Assembly: GCF_004769405.1 (NCBI RefSeq)
Contig: NZ_RQES01000005.1
Coordinates: 434,001-498,000 of the forward strand
From: Leptospira selangorensis
GTDB taxonomy: Bacteria; Spirochaetota; Leptospiria; Leptospirales; Leptospiraceae
DNA length: 64,000 nucleotides
Direction of reading: 5' to 3'
Shown here piece by piece: positions 45,662 through 57,090 of the stretch (its first letter is position 1; the number at the start of each line of letters is the position of its first letter). The translations under genes and the position numbers were made by a program. The notes under the pieces were generated by a model. That model did not search any database. It was not told the DNA's origin and was given only the letters and a program-made list of their open reading frames with translations.

Positions 45662-46678
45662 TTAATCCGGGGAATAAACGCAAATAAACGGCAATGTCAA
45701 AGGGGAATCACAAGCATCTAAGGTTCGATATGCGGCATCTCCAGTCACTACGCTCGAAGTACCTAAGTTTCCGCTTGAAGAATTGCTCGAATTTGTCCAA
45801 CTTTCGGAGCCATTGAGACAGGTATTATTATCCATTCTGCCCCAACCGGAATGCATTCCTGTCCAATAATCTCCCGAATCAATTAATGGATTATCAAAAT
45901 CAGAACTTGGAGGCCAGGTCCCGCCTATGGAAAAAACTTTCACCCAAGTTCCATTCCCTTGTTTACGAACGTATCTTTTATTAGTTCTGAAGAAGGATGT
46001 AGAAGATAAAGATTCTCCCGGATTTCTATCTCCACGAGCAACAGAAAGAGCACCAACCATCGCTTTATAATGAGCCGGGTCTCTCGGAAGACCTTTTCCG
46101 CTAGCTAAACTTTTACAATGATTGTCCATCGAGCTTAGCCCACCCAATTGAGCCAGGGTCTTGGAAGAAGATTCGAAAATACAATAATCTCCGTCCTTTA
46201 CAGTTACATCATATACGAAAGTAACTCCCGTCGAATCTTTTGTAATTCTGAAACTGAACTTGTCTCCGGCACGGTCCAAACAGTTATCGTCGTCTGCGTT
46301 TAAGGCAAAACCGACCGAATGAGTTCCCGTGTTTGCAGTAAGAGTAAATGTATTATAACCCACAAAACTAGGCGAGGAGACTGTAGAGTAATTTTCGATT
46401 TGCATCGTAAAGTTTTCATCTACAGCGTTTTGTTCTGAAAATGTAAGATCTATATAGGTATTCCCTGCATCATACATTACATTAGAAGAAAGTTGCGGAA
46501 GGCCATCCGGAATTGGCTCGACTCCGATAATACCAGGTAAAACAACATTCAAAAGAACGCCGGCAGCACTGCTGCTGCCGTCCAAATTAATCGGGTTTGC
46601 CTGATTGCAAAAAGAGAATAAGGAAAATAGCGATACGATCGGGATAAGTCTGAAAAGGATCTTTGGATTCGAATTCAT
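45662..46678 (-). CDS. DUF1554 lipoprotein (paralogue)
   Basis: The signal peptide ends SLFSLFSFC (Cys24), then NQANPINLDGSSSAAGVLL. A strand domain with ADDDNCLDRAGDKFSFRI and VTVKDGDYCIF aligns with the same part of the neighbouring lipoprotein, and the DUF1554 domain follows (YKAMVGALSVARGD, FRTNKRYVRK, YWTGMHSGWG, LPFICVYSPD). Tandem placement, 87 bases apart and in one direction, indicates duplication followed by divergence. Confidence 0.85.
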   Translation of the reverse strand: MNSNPKILFRLIPIVSLFSLFSFCNQANPINLDGSSSAAGVLLNVVLPGIIGVEPIPDGLPQLSSNVMYDAGNTYIDLTFSEQNAVDENFTMQIENYSTVSSPSFVGYNTFTLTANTGTHSVGFALNADDDNCLDRAGDKFSFRITKDSTGVTFVYDVTVKDGDYCIFESSSKTLAQLGGLSSMDNHCKSLASGKGLPRDPAHYKAMVGALSVARGDRNPGESLSSTSFFRTNKRYVRKQGNGTWVKVFSIGGTWPPSSDFDNPLIDSGDYWTGMHSGWGRMDNNTCLNGSESWTNSSNSSSGNLGTSSVVTGDAAYRTLDACDSPLTLPFICVYSPD

Positions 46679-46837
46679 AGTTCCGGGTCGGGTGATTTCT
46701 TCTTAGAGATCACAAACCAAATTGCGAGTTTTTGCTCACTTTTTTAGGCAAAAATAAATTTTCGAGGGAAATTCATCCGAATTTCAAACTTTTGGGTTTT
46801 AGGAATGAACAGAGTTTGTTAGGAAAAAACTTATTCT

Positions 46838-48862
46838 TTAAGTTTTATCCACTTTTCTTAATTTATCAATTTCTTTCCGGAAAGATTCGTATGGATCGCC
46901 AGATTCTGCTTTTCCGTTTTGAGGAGTTGTTTTGTCTGCAGATGATTTATGTGAAGCAAACCATTCATCCACATGTTTGATTACTTTTGAGATCCTAGTT
47001 CTGCTATCTTCTTCCTCTGCGGTCCTAACTTTGTTTTGTAGGATTTCCATTTTTTCCGACAGAATACGATGTAATTCTCTGGCCTTGTTCCTAAAGGACT
47101 CGTTTGCAGGATAACAAAGGATCTGATCCATTCTTTCCTTTCCTTTTTCCCAAGGAATAAAAACGAATTTTTCACGATCCAGAATTTGGTAATATAGATC
47201 CGCTTGGAATTCTCCTACATTTCCTTGGACCTCGGATGCAGTGGGTGGAAGTGAACGTTTAAAATAGAATTCATCCATTACGGAAGAAATTTTCGTCTTC
47301 TGTTCTGCGGATCTGATCTTTTCTTCTTCTTTGATCTTCTCTTGTATTCTTGCCTGCTCTTCTTTTTTAGAAGTTTCGTGATTTCTGGCCTTGAGTTGAT
47401 TTTGTTGGCCTTTGATCTTTTCTTTTGCTTGGGCAAAGAACATATCTTGGAATATTCTTCCTATTCCGATCAGATCCAGAAGGGTATAATACCAAGGGAA
47501 ATAATCTAAATAACCTTTTCTTAATACTTTTCCGTAAGCTTTGACAAGATCAGGTTCTCTGAATATCGATTTGATTTGAGGTTCGTTCGATTCCACAAGC
47601 TGTCTGATACAAAGAATTTTCCAAGTTTCTACGTTTGTGGCCGCTCCTAAGCTCAAAATGATCTGTCTGACGCTATTTGCGTTTTTATGGAAGAATGCGT
47701 GGATGGTAGTAGTTTTAGTTTCCCAAGTGGAATAGCCTATTTCCAGATCGTCTATCAACATTCTTTTTAATTCTTCCGGATACGATTTGAATTCTTTATC
47801 CGGAACCAAGAGCACTTTTTTTTCCCAAGAACCTGATTCAGAAAGAAGATTCCTTTTAATATCATGGAATCTGTTCCGATCTCTTTCCGTAGATTGTTTA
47901 TGAAGTTCTTTTTCTGCAAGTTCGGCAAGGCTACGAATTAAAACTACACTCAACATTCCCGGAGTTCCCGGGCTCGGGGTGCCGGATAAAGCTTTTGCGA
48001 AGGCTTCTGCTCTTTCTGTTTTGAACCTTGTGGTTTCAGGATTGGAAGTATTAGAATAATATAATTTTTCTTCCATGGCGATCTTTTGGAATTCGTCCAT
48101 AAGAACATGGCGTAATTGTTTTGTTCCTTTGGATTGGATAAAATCATCCACGTAATCCATGATCTGGACTGCTTCCTTGGAATTTTTGATCCCAAATAAT
48201 CCGTATCCCGGAACGTCTATGACTCTTCCTTTTTTATGAAGATCGTCCTCTAATTCGAATAAGAAATCTTTAATGAACTCCGGATTAGCCGGGATCCTGA
48301 AATGTTCGTTATGGAATGCTTGTCTTAAATATAAAAATAACTGAGGAAAAGGAGCTTCTTTTCTGGCTCCCCATTCTAGATCGGACTCCAAATTTTCCCA
48401 AAGTAAGGTTTTACTTGTTTCCGGTTTTCGATCTAGATAACTTAAAAGAGAAGAAACGGAATAATCCAGAAGTTCCAGATAGATCCTGCTCAGATCCAAA
48501 GACTCCGATTCCGGAAAAGTAGCATAACAAGGAAGTGCTTCCGGTTGTTTTTCAGCGCTGTCGCTGATCAAATATGCAAGCTGAGAAACTGTGCCATCTT
48601 CAAGAAGGCGTTTTAAGTGAAGATCAATGTCCTTAGGACCTAATTCTCCAACTTCAGGCACTTTATGATGAGGTTCGAATAATTGCCTTTTTTTTACATT
48701 TTTGAAAGATGTCGCTGCCTGAATCGCTTTGTAGACAGAGTGAGTTATTTTGTCGTTCATGTAGTAACTCACTACTTCGTTTAACTTCTTAACTTTTAAG
48801 AAGCTAGGGACGGCTACATTGCCTGTATTCGGATCTAAGGGTTTGGGACCTTTTGCGTTCAT
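46838..48862 (-). CDS. Large hypothetical protein
   Basis: I do not recognise this 674-residue cytoplasmic-looking protein. It has no signal peptide or membrane segment. A lysine/glutamate-rich coiled coil (ARNHETSKKEEQARIQEKIK, about residues 490-525) separates a large helical N-terminal part from a smaller C-terminal part. The frame is clean and codon use matches neighbours. It is alone in its transcription unit, upstream of the lipoprotein genes and divergent from gpmI. Confidence 0.7.
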   Translation of the reverse strand: MNAKGPKPLDPNTGNVAVPSFLKVKKLNEVVSYYMNDKITHSVYKAIQAATSFKNVKKRQLFEPHHKVPEVGELGPKDIDLHLKRLLEDGTVSQLAYLISDSAEKQPEALPCYATFPESESLDLSRIYLELLDYSVSSLLSYLDRKPETSKTLLWENLESDLEWGARKEAPFPQLFLYLRQAFHNEHFRIPANPEFIKDFLFELEDDLHKKGRVIDVPGYGLFGIKNSKEAVQIMDYVDDFIQSKGTKQLRHVLMDEFQKIAMEEKLYYSNTSNPETTRFKTERAEAFAKALSGTPSPGTPGMLSVVLIRSLAELAEKELHKQSTERDRNRFHDIKRNLLSESGSWEKKVLLVPDKEFKSYPEELKRMLIDDLEIGYSTWETKTTTIHAFFHKNANSVRQIILSLGAATNVETWKILCIRQLVESNEPQIKSIFREPDLVKAYGKVLRKGYLDYFPWYYTLLDLIGIGRIFQDMFFAQAKEKIKGQQNQLKARNHETSKKEEQARIQEKIKEEEKIRSAEQKTKISSVMDEFYFKRSLPPTASEVQGNVGEFQADLYYQILDREKFVFIPWEKGKERMDQILCYPANESFRNKARELHRILSEKMEILQNKVRTAEEEDSRTRISKVIKHVDEWFASHKSSADKTTPQNGKAESGDPYESFRKEIDKLRKVDKT

Positions 48863-49104
48863 CTTTGTCTATAAATAATTAAATATTAAGAATTTAGCAT
48901 GTAGTTGCGGAAAGATATCCGCTTAAAGATATGAGTATCCCTAAGGATATCCAAAACCATCATATAATGCATTCTAAACGCTTCCACCGAAAAACCTAAA
49001 TCCTCCTTCTTTTTCGATAAAACCTGCATAAACCAAAGGATGTATGCCGAAGGCCTTACATGAATCCTCTTGACGAAGCATAGGCAAGGGCTTTCCTGGA
49101 ATAG

Positions 49105-50745
<1,641 letters not shown>

Positions 50746-50747
50746 GA

Positions 50748-52286
50748 TCAGTCACTTACGCAGTGAACTGCGTAGATTAGGCTTTTATCAAACTCGTTTG
50801 CAATTCCATACAAGAATACTACTGTTTTGGCATATTTTTCGAAAGGAGTAGTTGTATCTCCTCTAGTTGCTGCCCAGGTAGCGCTTGTAACAGGATTTGG
50901 AAATGCAGTAGTATTGATATAAGGTGCGCTACTTCCTTCTATTAATGAAGACAATTCTTGGACTGTAGGCAGCCTCCAATTCTCTCTGTCTGCGTATCCA
51001 ATTCCGGGGCCATGTACAGTATTCAAATAGGCACAACCGTCTAACGCATTTGTCCAAGTCATCTCATTCTGAGTTCCTGTGCAGCTAGGTCCGGTTCTTC
51101 CTTCCCAACAAGTTTTCCAAACTAGACCAGTAGAATTATCCGTAGTTGTAATATCCGAAGTATATGTTCCGTGAGCAGTCGGGCCCGTATAAGTTTGACC
51201 TCCGGAGATAGTGGCCCCGCTTGTAGTAGTAAAGCTCGACTGATGATTAATTGCATTCCCAGCTTCGTCCTTTAATGAACTGGAAGGTATGGTCCAACGT
51301 ATTTGAGAATCCGCTGGGAAATAAGTCCAGCTAACTGTGATAACCAGAGTTTGAGAGTCCTGCCAATCAAAGAACGTATTTGTGTTAGGAGCTGCTACCC
51401 ATGATGTTCCATTATAAATCTCTAATGTCATGCTCATGGTAAGACCTGTGTTCATAGGCTCAGCAAAACTCAAAACAAAAGATCCAGGCGAAAGATTGAT
51501 CCCAGTGCTGGCATTGCTTGGTGTCGAAGCAGAAATGGTAGGGCTTACTGTATCCACAGTGATATCTGCATTATCAACTGCGGACACATTCCCCGCTTTA
51601 TCTCTTGCAACATACTTAAATGAAGTAGTGGAATTAGCTGGAACATTAATAGGAGTAGAATACTGAGTTCCTACATTTATAGTGCCAGTTGTCCCATCAA
51701 TATCCGGAGTAGAACTGTCGGTAACATAAGAAATCTTATCGCAGCCTGCTCCTCCAGTGTCCGAACAAATTATAGAAACGTTTTGAGAAGAATTATAAGC
51801 TCCCCCATTCGGAGTTGTACTTGTTGTAGGATAAGTATCATCCCGAACGATCCTGAAAATTCCGGACCCAGTTATATTTTCTATAGGATCAGTGACACAT
51901 ACCCTAATATAACTCGCGCCTAAAGGAAGAAGGCTCGCATTGACCGAGGCTAAATTATCCGAGTTTGCAATTGCAGTTCCAGTAGTTAAACTTGATCCGC
52001 TCGTACAAGAATTGGCGTTTATCCGGACATCATAGGATCCGTCAGTATCCGATCTCCAAGTAAGATCGGAAGAGTTAATCGCCCCTGAATTATTACTTAC
52101 GAAATTTGCAGTAAGGCTTCCGCTAATAGCAGGTCCTGGAAGACAAACATCTAATTCTCCCAAAATGCAGCGTACAAAGGTAGTTTCCCACCAAGCATCC
52201 GAAAATGGGATGGCCGGGTTATGCACTTCGATTGGTTTGCATAACATTCCCAATCCGACTAAAAAGACTATAAAGCGAGCCCGCAT
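50748..52286 (-). CDS. Lipoprotein with chitobiase-like, Ig-like and DUF1566 domains
   Basis: A short signal peptide ends FLVGLGMLC (Cys16, permissive lipobox). A strand-rich start (residues 50-150) is followed by a chitobiase C-terminal-like domain (TPNGGAYNSSQNVSIICSD), then a Big_5/SbsA Ig-like domain (VSPTISASTPSNASTGINLS ... SLKDEAGNAIN). The C-terminal DUF1566/Lcl domain has GLVWKTCWEG, WTNALDGCAYLN and WRLPTVQELSSLIE. This is a typical leptospiral multi-domain surface lipoprotein, possibly adhesive; function is unproved. Confidence 0.83.
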   Translation of the reverse strand: MRARFIVFLVGLGMLCKPIEVHNPAIPFSDAWWETTFVRCILGELDVCLPGPAISGSLTANFVSNNSGAINSSDLTWRSDTDGSYDVRINANSCTSGSSLTTGTAIANSDNLASVNASLLPLGASYIRVCVTDPIENITGSGIFRIVRDDTYPTTSTTPNGGAYNSSQNVSIICSDTGGAGCDKISYVTDSSTPDIDGTTGTINVGTQYSTPINVPANSTTSFKYVARDKAGNVSAVDNADITVDTVSPTISASTPSNASTGINLSPGSFVLSFAEPMNTGLTMSMTLEIYNGTSWVAAPNTNTFFDWQDSQTLVITVSWTYFPADSQIRWTIPSSSLKDEAGNAINHQSSFTTTSGATISGGQTYTGPTAHGTYTSDITTTDNSTGLVWKTCWEGRTGPSCTGTQNEMTWTNALDGCAYLNTVHGPGIGYADRENWRLPTVQELSSLIEGSSAPYINTTAFPNPVTSATWAATRGDTTTPFEKYAKTVVFLYGIANEFDKSLIYAVHCVSD

Positions 52287-52434
52287 ATTTGCTATCTTGA
52301 CAGGGTATTTAATAATAAAAGGACGATTTTATCCTTCGTTCTATTTCTACCCGGTAAATAAGTTTTTAACACTTATTTTATTTATCCTATCGGGGATAAA
52401 CCTCCGACAAAAAAAACTCATCCCATCCCGGATT

Positions 52435-53166
52435 TCAGACCTTTTTTATCTGCTTTTCTTTCTTTTTAGTTATTGGAGATTGCCTGACTTTTGAAAACCC
52501 TTCCCATAACATTTCGGCAGATTGCTCCAAAAGAGAAGGATCTATGTTATTTTCGTGGATCCGATGATAGCGCAAGATCCCAGTAAAAGAACCCAGAATA
52601 AGAGAAGGATAAAGCAGTCTTAGATTTTTATCATTCTGAGCAGGAGCAAAATATTCTGAAATTTTTTGCTTTAAGGCTAACGCATCTTTCGAGCTTTCTT
52701 CATCCAGTATATAAGAAGATAGATTTCGTTCTATCATGATCAACTGGTCGAATTTGCCTTGGGAGAATAATCCGAGCCCTTTCCAAAAATCAAAAAACTG
52801 TTCCTTCGGAGATAAGTTTTTGGAGATAGATCTATCTAAGAATTCTGAAAATTCTTGAACGGAGATCCGAAACGCCTCATTGAACAAGTGATCCTTATTA
52901 CGGAAATGACGATACATTGTACCGACTCCAACTTTTGCATGAGCAGAAATTTCGGGGATTCTTGTTTCGAAAAATCCTCTTTCCGCAAATAACTTCAGAG
53001 CAGAGCGAATGATCCTCTCTTTGGATTCATCCTGTTTCTTATTTAGTTTTTCTTCTGGAGGCTCCTTTTCTGTTTCATATATGGGATCCTGATCGGGTGT
53101 GAGCTCTGGATCCGTGGAAATATCTAGGGTTTCTATCAGGGGACTATTTTCCATTCGGGTAACCAT
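52435..53166 (-). CDS. TetR-family transcriptional regulator
   Basis: A 55-residue acidic, proline-rich N-terminal extension precedes the helix-turn-helix (RIIRSALKLFAERGFFETRI ... KVGVGTMYRHFRNKDHLF). The C-terminal domain is of the usual helical type. ATG 53166 is used (243 residues); TTG at 53172 is possible. The next gene in the same direction, a lipoprotein, starts 148 bases downstream. It is similar in its HTH to the regulator at 53551. Confidence 0.85.
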   Translation of the reverse strand: MVTRMENSPLIETLDISTDPELTPDQDPIYETEKEPPEEKLNKKQDESKERIIRSALKLFAERGFFETRIPEISAHAKVGVGTMYRHFRNKDHLFNEAFRISVQEFSEFLDRSISKNLSPKEQFFDFWKGLGLFSQGKFDQLIMIERNLSSYILDEESSKDALALKQKISEYFAPAQNDKNLRLLYPSLILGSFTGILRYHRIHENNIDPSLLEQSAEMLWEGFSKVRQSPITKKKEKQIKKV

Positions 53167-53550
53167 TTTCAAATTTTATTTTTCTTAAATTTCTTTCTAT
53201 AAAGTAAGGCCGAAAGTTTCGACTAACGAGCATTATTGTCAAGGATGAAAGACTAAATTAACATAATTTATAATCTATCTAATACATTTGACTTCGATCA
53301 GTAAAAACAAAGTTAATTCGATAGACCTATTTGGATGAACTTGTTATCCATCAATACCGGAATCTGAATTCAGATTCCGTAAATCATTAGAATCTAATAT
53401 ATAAGCATATTAGAAAGAGATGTTATTTGAGAAATGATAAATTGAGATTTTAAGAATGTATAATTTGGAATATTGTTTCCGCTTTCGATAAGGATCTAGT
53501 TTGGAATGATTCTTATCTCTTAGGAAATATATTTCAGAGCAGATGGACGA
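53167..53550. other. 384-base A/T-rich intergenic region
   Basis: No ORF is supported. It lies between two leftward TetR genes and must contain the promoter of the one at 52435. The only striking structure is a perfect 22-base palindrome at 53358-53379. The rest is A/T-rich without clear boxes. Confidence 0.5.
53358..53379. promoter_or_regulatory. Perfect 22-base palindrome
   Basis: The arms are CGGAATCTGAA and TTCAGATTCCG with no spacer. It lies about 190 bases before the start of the tetR gene at 52435 and 170 bases after the stop of the tetR gene at 53551. No T-run follows on either strand, so an operator is more likely than a terminator. Confidence 0.5.
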
Positions 53551-54132
53551 TTATTTTGCCAATGCTTTCCAAAGTGTTAAACCGGAAGCATGTAATGTTT
53601 CGGCAGAAAGTTGGATATAGCCACCTTTGGCCATCTTCACCATTCCCACAAAACTTCCATAACATAAGGAAACAAGTTCCATAGAACCAAGGTCAGATCG
53701 AATATCCCCCTTTGCTTTTGCTTGTTCTAAGAAGGTGCAAATAAACTCCATGGTTTGGGAGGTTGCTTTTTTGCTAGCTTGGTCCAGATACGGAGAATGA
53801 TAGTGTAACTCTAGAAATTCAAACGCTTCCGGGTAACGGTGATAGAAGGTTGCGAGCGCTTTCCACAAATGAACGAATAAGTCCTTTGATTTTGCTTTTT
53901 CAGGATAATTTTCCGCGAGAGTTTCTCTCAGTTTGTTTTTCCAGAAACGATATAGTTCGTTTACCAGTTCTTCTTTATTTTTGTAATATCTGTATATGGT
54001 TCCGGCGCCTATTCCCGCATCCTTTGCTAGGTCAGGTATAGGGGTTCCTTCAAAACCTTTTTCGGTGAATAACCTTAAGGCAGAGGTGAGTATTCTTTCT
54101 TTTTTATCTTCCGGATCTCGAACTACTGGCAT
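53551..54132 (-). CDS. TetR-family transcriptional regulator
   Basis: The 193-residue protein has the HTH (RILTSALRLFTEKGFEGTPI ... AGIGAGTIYRYYKNKEEL) and a helical ligand domain. It lies 15 bases downstream of murB on the same strand, so it may be transcribed with murB and has little room for its own promoter. Confidence 0.88.
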   Translation of the reverse strand: MPVVRDPEDKKERILTSALRLFTEKGFEGTPIPDLAKDAGIGAGTIYRYYKNKEELVNELYRFWKNKLRETLAENYPEKAKSKDLFVHLWKALATFYHRYPEAFEFLELHYHSPYLDQASKKATSQTMEFICTFLEQAKAKGDIRSDLGSMELVSLCYGSFVGMVKMAKGGYIQLSAETLHASGLTLWKALAK

Positions 54133-54147
54133 TTGGTTTTCCTGGAA

Positions 54148-55110
54148 TTAGGGAATGGAACCGAAGTATTCCACTTCTCTTTGTAATATCACACCTGTTT
54201 CTTTTTCCACTTTTTCTTGGACAGTATTTACGAGTCCATATACATCGGAGGCTTTTGCCCCTCCGGTGTTCACTATAAAATTACAATGTTCCGGAGAGAT
54301 TTGAGCTCCACCAATTTGTAAACCTCTTAGGCCTACCTTATCTATAAATTGCCAAGCTTTGATCTCTTTTCCTTGTTCGTCGAATACCTTTGGGTTTTTG
54401 AACATGGAACCTGCACTTTTTTTGTTCTGAGGCTGAGAAGAATTTCGTTTGTCCCTTTTTTCTTTGAGAGAAGTTTCAATCTCTTCTAAGTTTCCGGGTT
54501 TTAATTTGATTAGAATAGAAAGAATAATAGAATCTTTTCTTTTTAAGAACTCAGTAAATCTATATCCGTGCTCTATCTCGGAAGGTTTTCTTTTGAGAAC
54601 TTCTCCGTTTCTTAAAAATTCCACTTCTTGGATAAGATCGAAAAGTTCTCCTCCATAACATCCTGCGTTTTGAATGACTGCTCCGCCTGTCCAACCTGGG
54701 ATCGTGCTTAAAAACTCTGCGCCTGTATATCCTTTCTGAGAGATTTGCCGGAAGATCGGTGTAGTATTAGTTGCAGCTCCTACTTGGAAAAGACCTTCTC
54801 CCATATCCTTGTATTCCTTAAATCCTCCGGAAAGTTTTAAGATCACAAAATCATTCGGATGATCTGAGATAAGAATATTTGTGCCGCCACCTAAGATCTT
54901 CCAAGGCAGTTCCAGTTTTTTGAATACGGAAAGAGTTTCTAGGATTTGTTCCTGGGTTTCAGGTTCGACCATTATAGGAGAAGTCCCGCCGATCTTAAAG
55001 GAGCAATGAACGCTCAAATCCTGATTTTCCCGGTAGGGGAGACCGGAATTTTCTAGGGAATTCTTTAGTTCTCGGATCTGTATTTCGGAAAGAATGGCCA
55101 CTTTATTCAA
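54148..55110 (-). CDS. murB: UDP-N-acetylenolpyruvoylglucosamine reductase
   Basis: FAD-binding segments [13 protein letters not shown] and [19 protein letters not shown], the GSMFKNP motif with the catalytic serine, and [14 protein letters not shown] fit MurB. The enzyme makes UDP-MurNAc in peptidoglycan synthesis using NADPH. No ATG is available at the N-terminus: TTG 55110, with GGGGAAA just upstream, or GTG 55101 must be used. At 320 residues the length is normal. It is not in a mur cluster here. Confidence 0.93.
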   Translation of the reverse strand: MNKVAILSEIQIRELKNSLENSGLPYRENQDLSVHCSFKIGGTSPIMVEPETQEQILETLSVFKKLELPWKILGGGTNILISDHPNDFVILKLSGGFKEYKDMGEGLFQVGAATNTTPIFRQISQKGYTGAEFLSTIPGWTGGAVIQNAGCYGGELFDLIQEVEFLRNGEVLKRKPSEIEHGYRFTEFLKRKDSIILSILIKLKPGNLEEIETSLKEKRDKRNSSQPQNKKSAGSMFKNPKVFDEQGKEIKAWQFIDKVGLRGLQIGGAQISPEHCNFIVNTGGAKASDVYGLVNTVQEKVEKETGVILQREVEYFGSIP

Positions 55111-55165
55111 GTTTCCCCGTTTGGATCTAGGAGCAAGAAAAAAGTCTAAGGCTTAAAAAAGGCTT

Positions 55166-55339
55166 ATGAGAAGAGTAAGTCGGTCCGAACATTCTTTTAG
55201 GGGCCGAAAGAATATGTTTTATTTGCTCTTGCAATCCGTGTATCAAGATTATATCACCGGAAGATCGGATAGGGAAACTTATATCAATTCTGTGATCCGA
55301 TTGGCTCTGGACCAAGAAAAATTAGCCGGTCTGGTTTAA
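55166..55339 (+). CDS. Possible 57-residue small protein
   Basis: An uninterrupted frame begins ATG at 55166 (MRRVSRSEHSFRGRKNMFYL) and ends in DQEKLAGLV. AAAAAAGG precedes the ATG by three bases. The composition (basic N-terminus, amphipathic helix LLLQSVYQDYITGR) is protein-like. It lies in the 250-base gap between the leftward murB and hflX genes and is opposite in direction to both. No family is recognised. Confidence 0.45.
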   Translation: MRRVSRSEHSFRGRKNMFYLLLQSVYQDYITGRSDRETYINSVIRLALDQEKLAGLV

Positions 55340-55361
55340 GCTACCTTCTTCAAAACCTGCG

Positions 55362-56987
55362 TTAAACGTAGGTTTTTTCCGTTTCCTCTTCTAATTCTTC
55401 ATCTTCTTCCCAAAGTTTAGTACTAGCGAGTTTCGCCTCTGCTTGTGAGTAAATTCTATCTTCAATTCGATTTAATAAGGTATTTAATCCAAAACCTTGG
55501 ATAGCTGATACGTAGATCGTATCCAGATCGGCCTCTCTTAGAAGTTCGTTTCGTGCTTCTTCGGGCAATCCGTCTACTTTGTTGAATACTAAGATCCTTG
55601 GGATATCGGATAGATTTAAATCTTCTAATATAGTTTCGACCGCTTCCATCTGTTGTCTGAATTCAGGATTGGAAACATCTACCACATGTACTAAAAGATC
55701 GGAATCTCCTAATTCTTCCAATGTTGCCTTGAATGCGTTGGATAGTTCGGGGGGAAGATCATGGATGAACCCCACAGTGTCGGAAACAATGATCTCTCTT
55801 TCTTCCGGAAAACGGATCCTTCTGGATGTAGGGTCCAAGGTTGCGAATAACTTATCTTCCGATAATACGGAGGAATTTGTCATCGCATTCAGTAAGGTGG
55901 ATTTTCCTGCGTTTGTATAACCCACGATACCGCAGACAGGGATTTCGTTTTTCTTACGCCTTCTTCTTGCGATCTCTCTTCGTTTTTTCAAAGACTTAAG
56001 TTCTTGTTCTAATCTGGAAATTCTTTCTTCTACCCTACGTTTTCCGATCTCGAGTTTTGTTTCTCCAGGTCCTCTTCCTCCGATTCCCCCGGTGAGTCTG
56101 GACATATTATCATCCAACTCGGAAAGTCTACCTTTCAGATATTTTAATTGGGCAAGTTCTACTTGGAGTTTACCGTCTCTACTTGTCGCATTTCTTGCAA
56201 AAATATCCAAGATCAATTGGGTCCTATCTAAAACTTTCAGATCTGCATAATCCGAGATCTTTTTTGCCTGAGAAGGAGATAGTTCCAAATCGAATACTAA
56301 TAGTTCTACCTGTTTCTGGATCGCTTTTAGAACGATCTCTTCTAGTTTACCTTTTCCTAATACAGTAGAAGGATCCAAGCGATTTTTTCTTTGGATGAAT
56401 GAGTCTACAACGTGAACTCCAGCGGTCCTACAGAGTTCTTTTAATTCATCGATTGATTGTGCAGGTGGGCGTATCCTATTATTCTCCGGATACACTCCTA
56501 CTAAAAAGGCTCTGTTCTCTTTTTGAGCCCCTTTTAGATTTTTGCGATATCTGGTCATTCTTCCTTCGATTTCCAGAATATCGTCCAGTATACCTTCTTC
56601 CAATTGTCCCGGGACTTTTTTAGGAAGAACTGTCCAAGGTTCGCCATCTTCGTCTTCCGGGTTTACGTGTGCGGAATAATAAGATCTTGGGAGACCCTTA
56701 TCATCCATAGTGACTGCAGTTATATAATCTAAACGTAATAAAGCTAAGTCTGTAAGATCTTCTTGGTTTAGACTTTCTTCTTTGAGATGGCTATGAACTA
56801 GTCTTAAACCTCGCAACCTTGCTTCGGATGTCCTGATACGATCCAACCAAGGGATATCGATGGAACTATCCGATCCCACGATCACGTGAGTTACGTATCC
56901 GTTCCTATCAATTAGTATTCCGATTTGTCTGCTGATTTCGAAGGAAAGTTCTGTGAGTGTTCTGGAAACTTCGGGCGTGATGATCAC
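55362..56987 (-). CDS. hflX: GTPase HflX
   Basis: The product has the HflX N-terminal nucleotide domain ([20 protein letters not shown]), the coiled coil ([20 protein letters not shown] ... [11 protein letters not shown]) and a GTPase domain with G1 [10 protein letters not shown]3 DTVGF and G4 NKVD. HflX splits stalled or hibernating 70S ribosomes. GTG 56987 is the first ordinary start, but family-like sequence continues 30 codons upstream to an ATC at 57077 behind a good Shine-Dalgarno, so the true protein is probably 571 residues. See the separate entry. Confidence 0.93.
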   Translation of the reverse strand: MIITPEVSRTLTELSFEISRQIGILIDRNGYVTHVIVGSDSSIDIPWLDRIRTSEARLRGLRLVHSHLKEESLNQEDLTDLALLRLDYITAVTMDDKGLPRSYYSAHVNPEDEDGEPWTVLPKKVPGQLEEGILDDILEIEGRMTRYRKNLKGAQKENRAFLVGVYPENNRIRPPAQSIDELKELCRTAGVHVVDSFIQRKNRLDPSTVLGKGKLEEIVLKAIQKQVELLVFDLELSPSQAKKISDYADLKVLDRTQLILDIFARNATSRDGKLQVELAQLKYLKGRLSELDDNMSRLTGGIGGRGPGETKLEIGKRRVEERISRLEQELKSLKKRREIARRRRKKNEIPVCGIVGYTNAGKSTLLNAMTNSSVLSEDKLFATLDPTSRRIRFPEEREIIVSDTVGFIHDLPPELSNAFKATLEELGDSDLLVHVVDVSNPEFRQQMEAVETILEDLNLSDIPRILVFNKVDGLPEEARNELLREADLDTIYVSAIQGFGLNTLLNRIEDRIYSQAEAKLASTKLWEEDEELEEETEKTYV

Positions 56988-57090
56988 GTTTTCCCGAATT
57001 CTACGCTCGGAGAGTTTTTTGAGTCTTTGGATCTGATTGGACTTGAGTCCGGAAAGGTTTCCGCTGAGCTTACTGATAAATTTGCCTCTT
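56988..57090 (-). other. Upstream coding extension of hflX with probable ATC start and Shine-Dalgarno
   Basis: Reading leftward, AAGAGG (57085-57090) is followed seven bases later by ATC (57075-57077), then by 29 further codons in frame with hflX. They include [20 protein letters not shown], which matches the conserved GL-K-x-x-Q-x-x-x-L-x-x-L-x-x-R-R start of HflX proteins. An in-frame TAG lies six codons upstream of the ATC (57088-57096 region). The stretch has no ATG, GTG or TTG before 56987. Confidence 0.6.
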
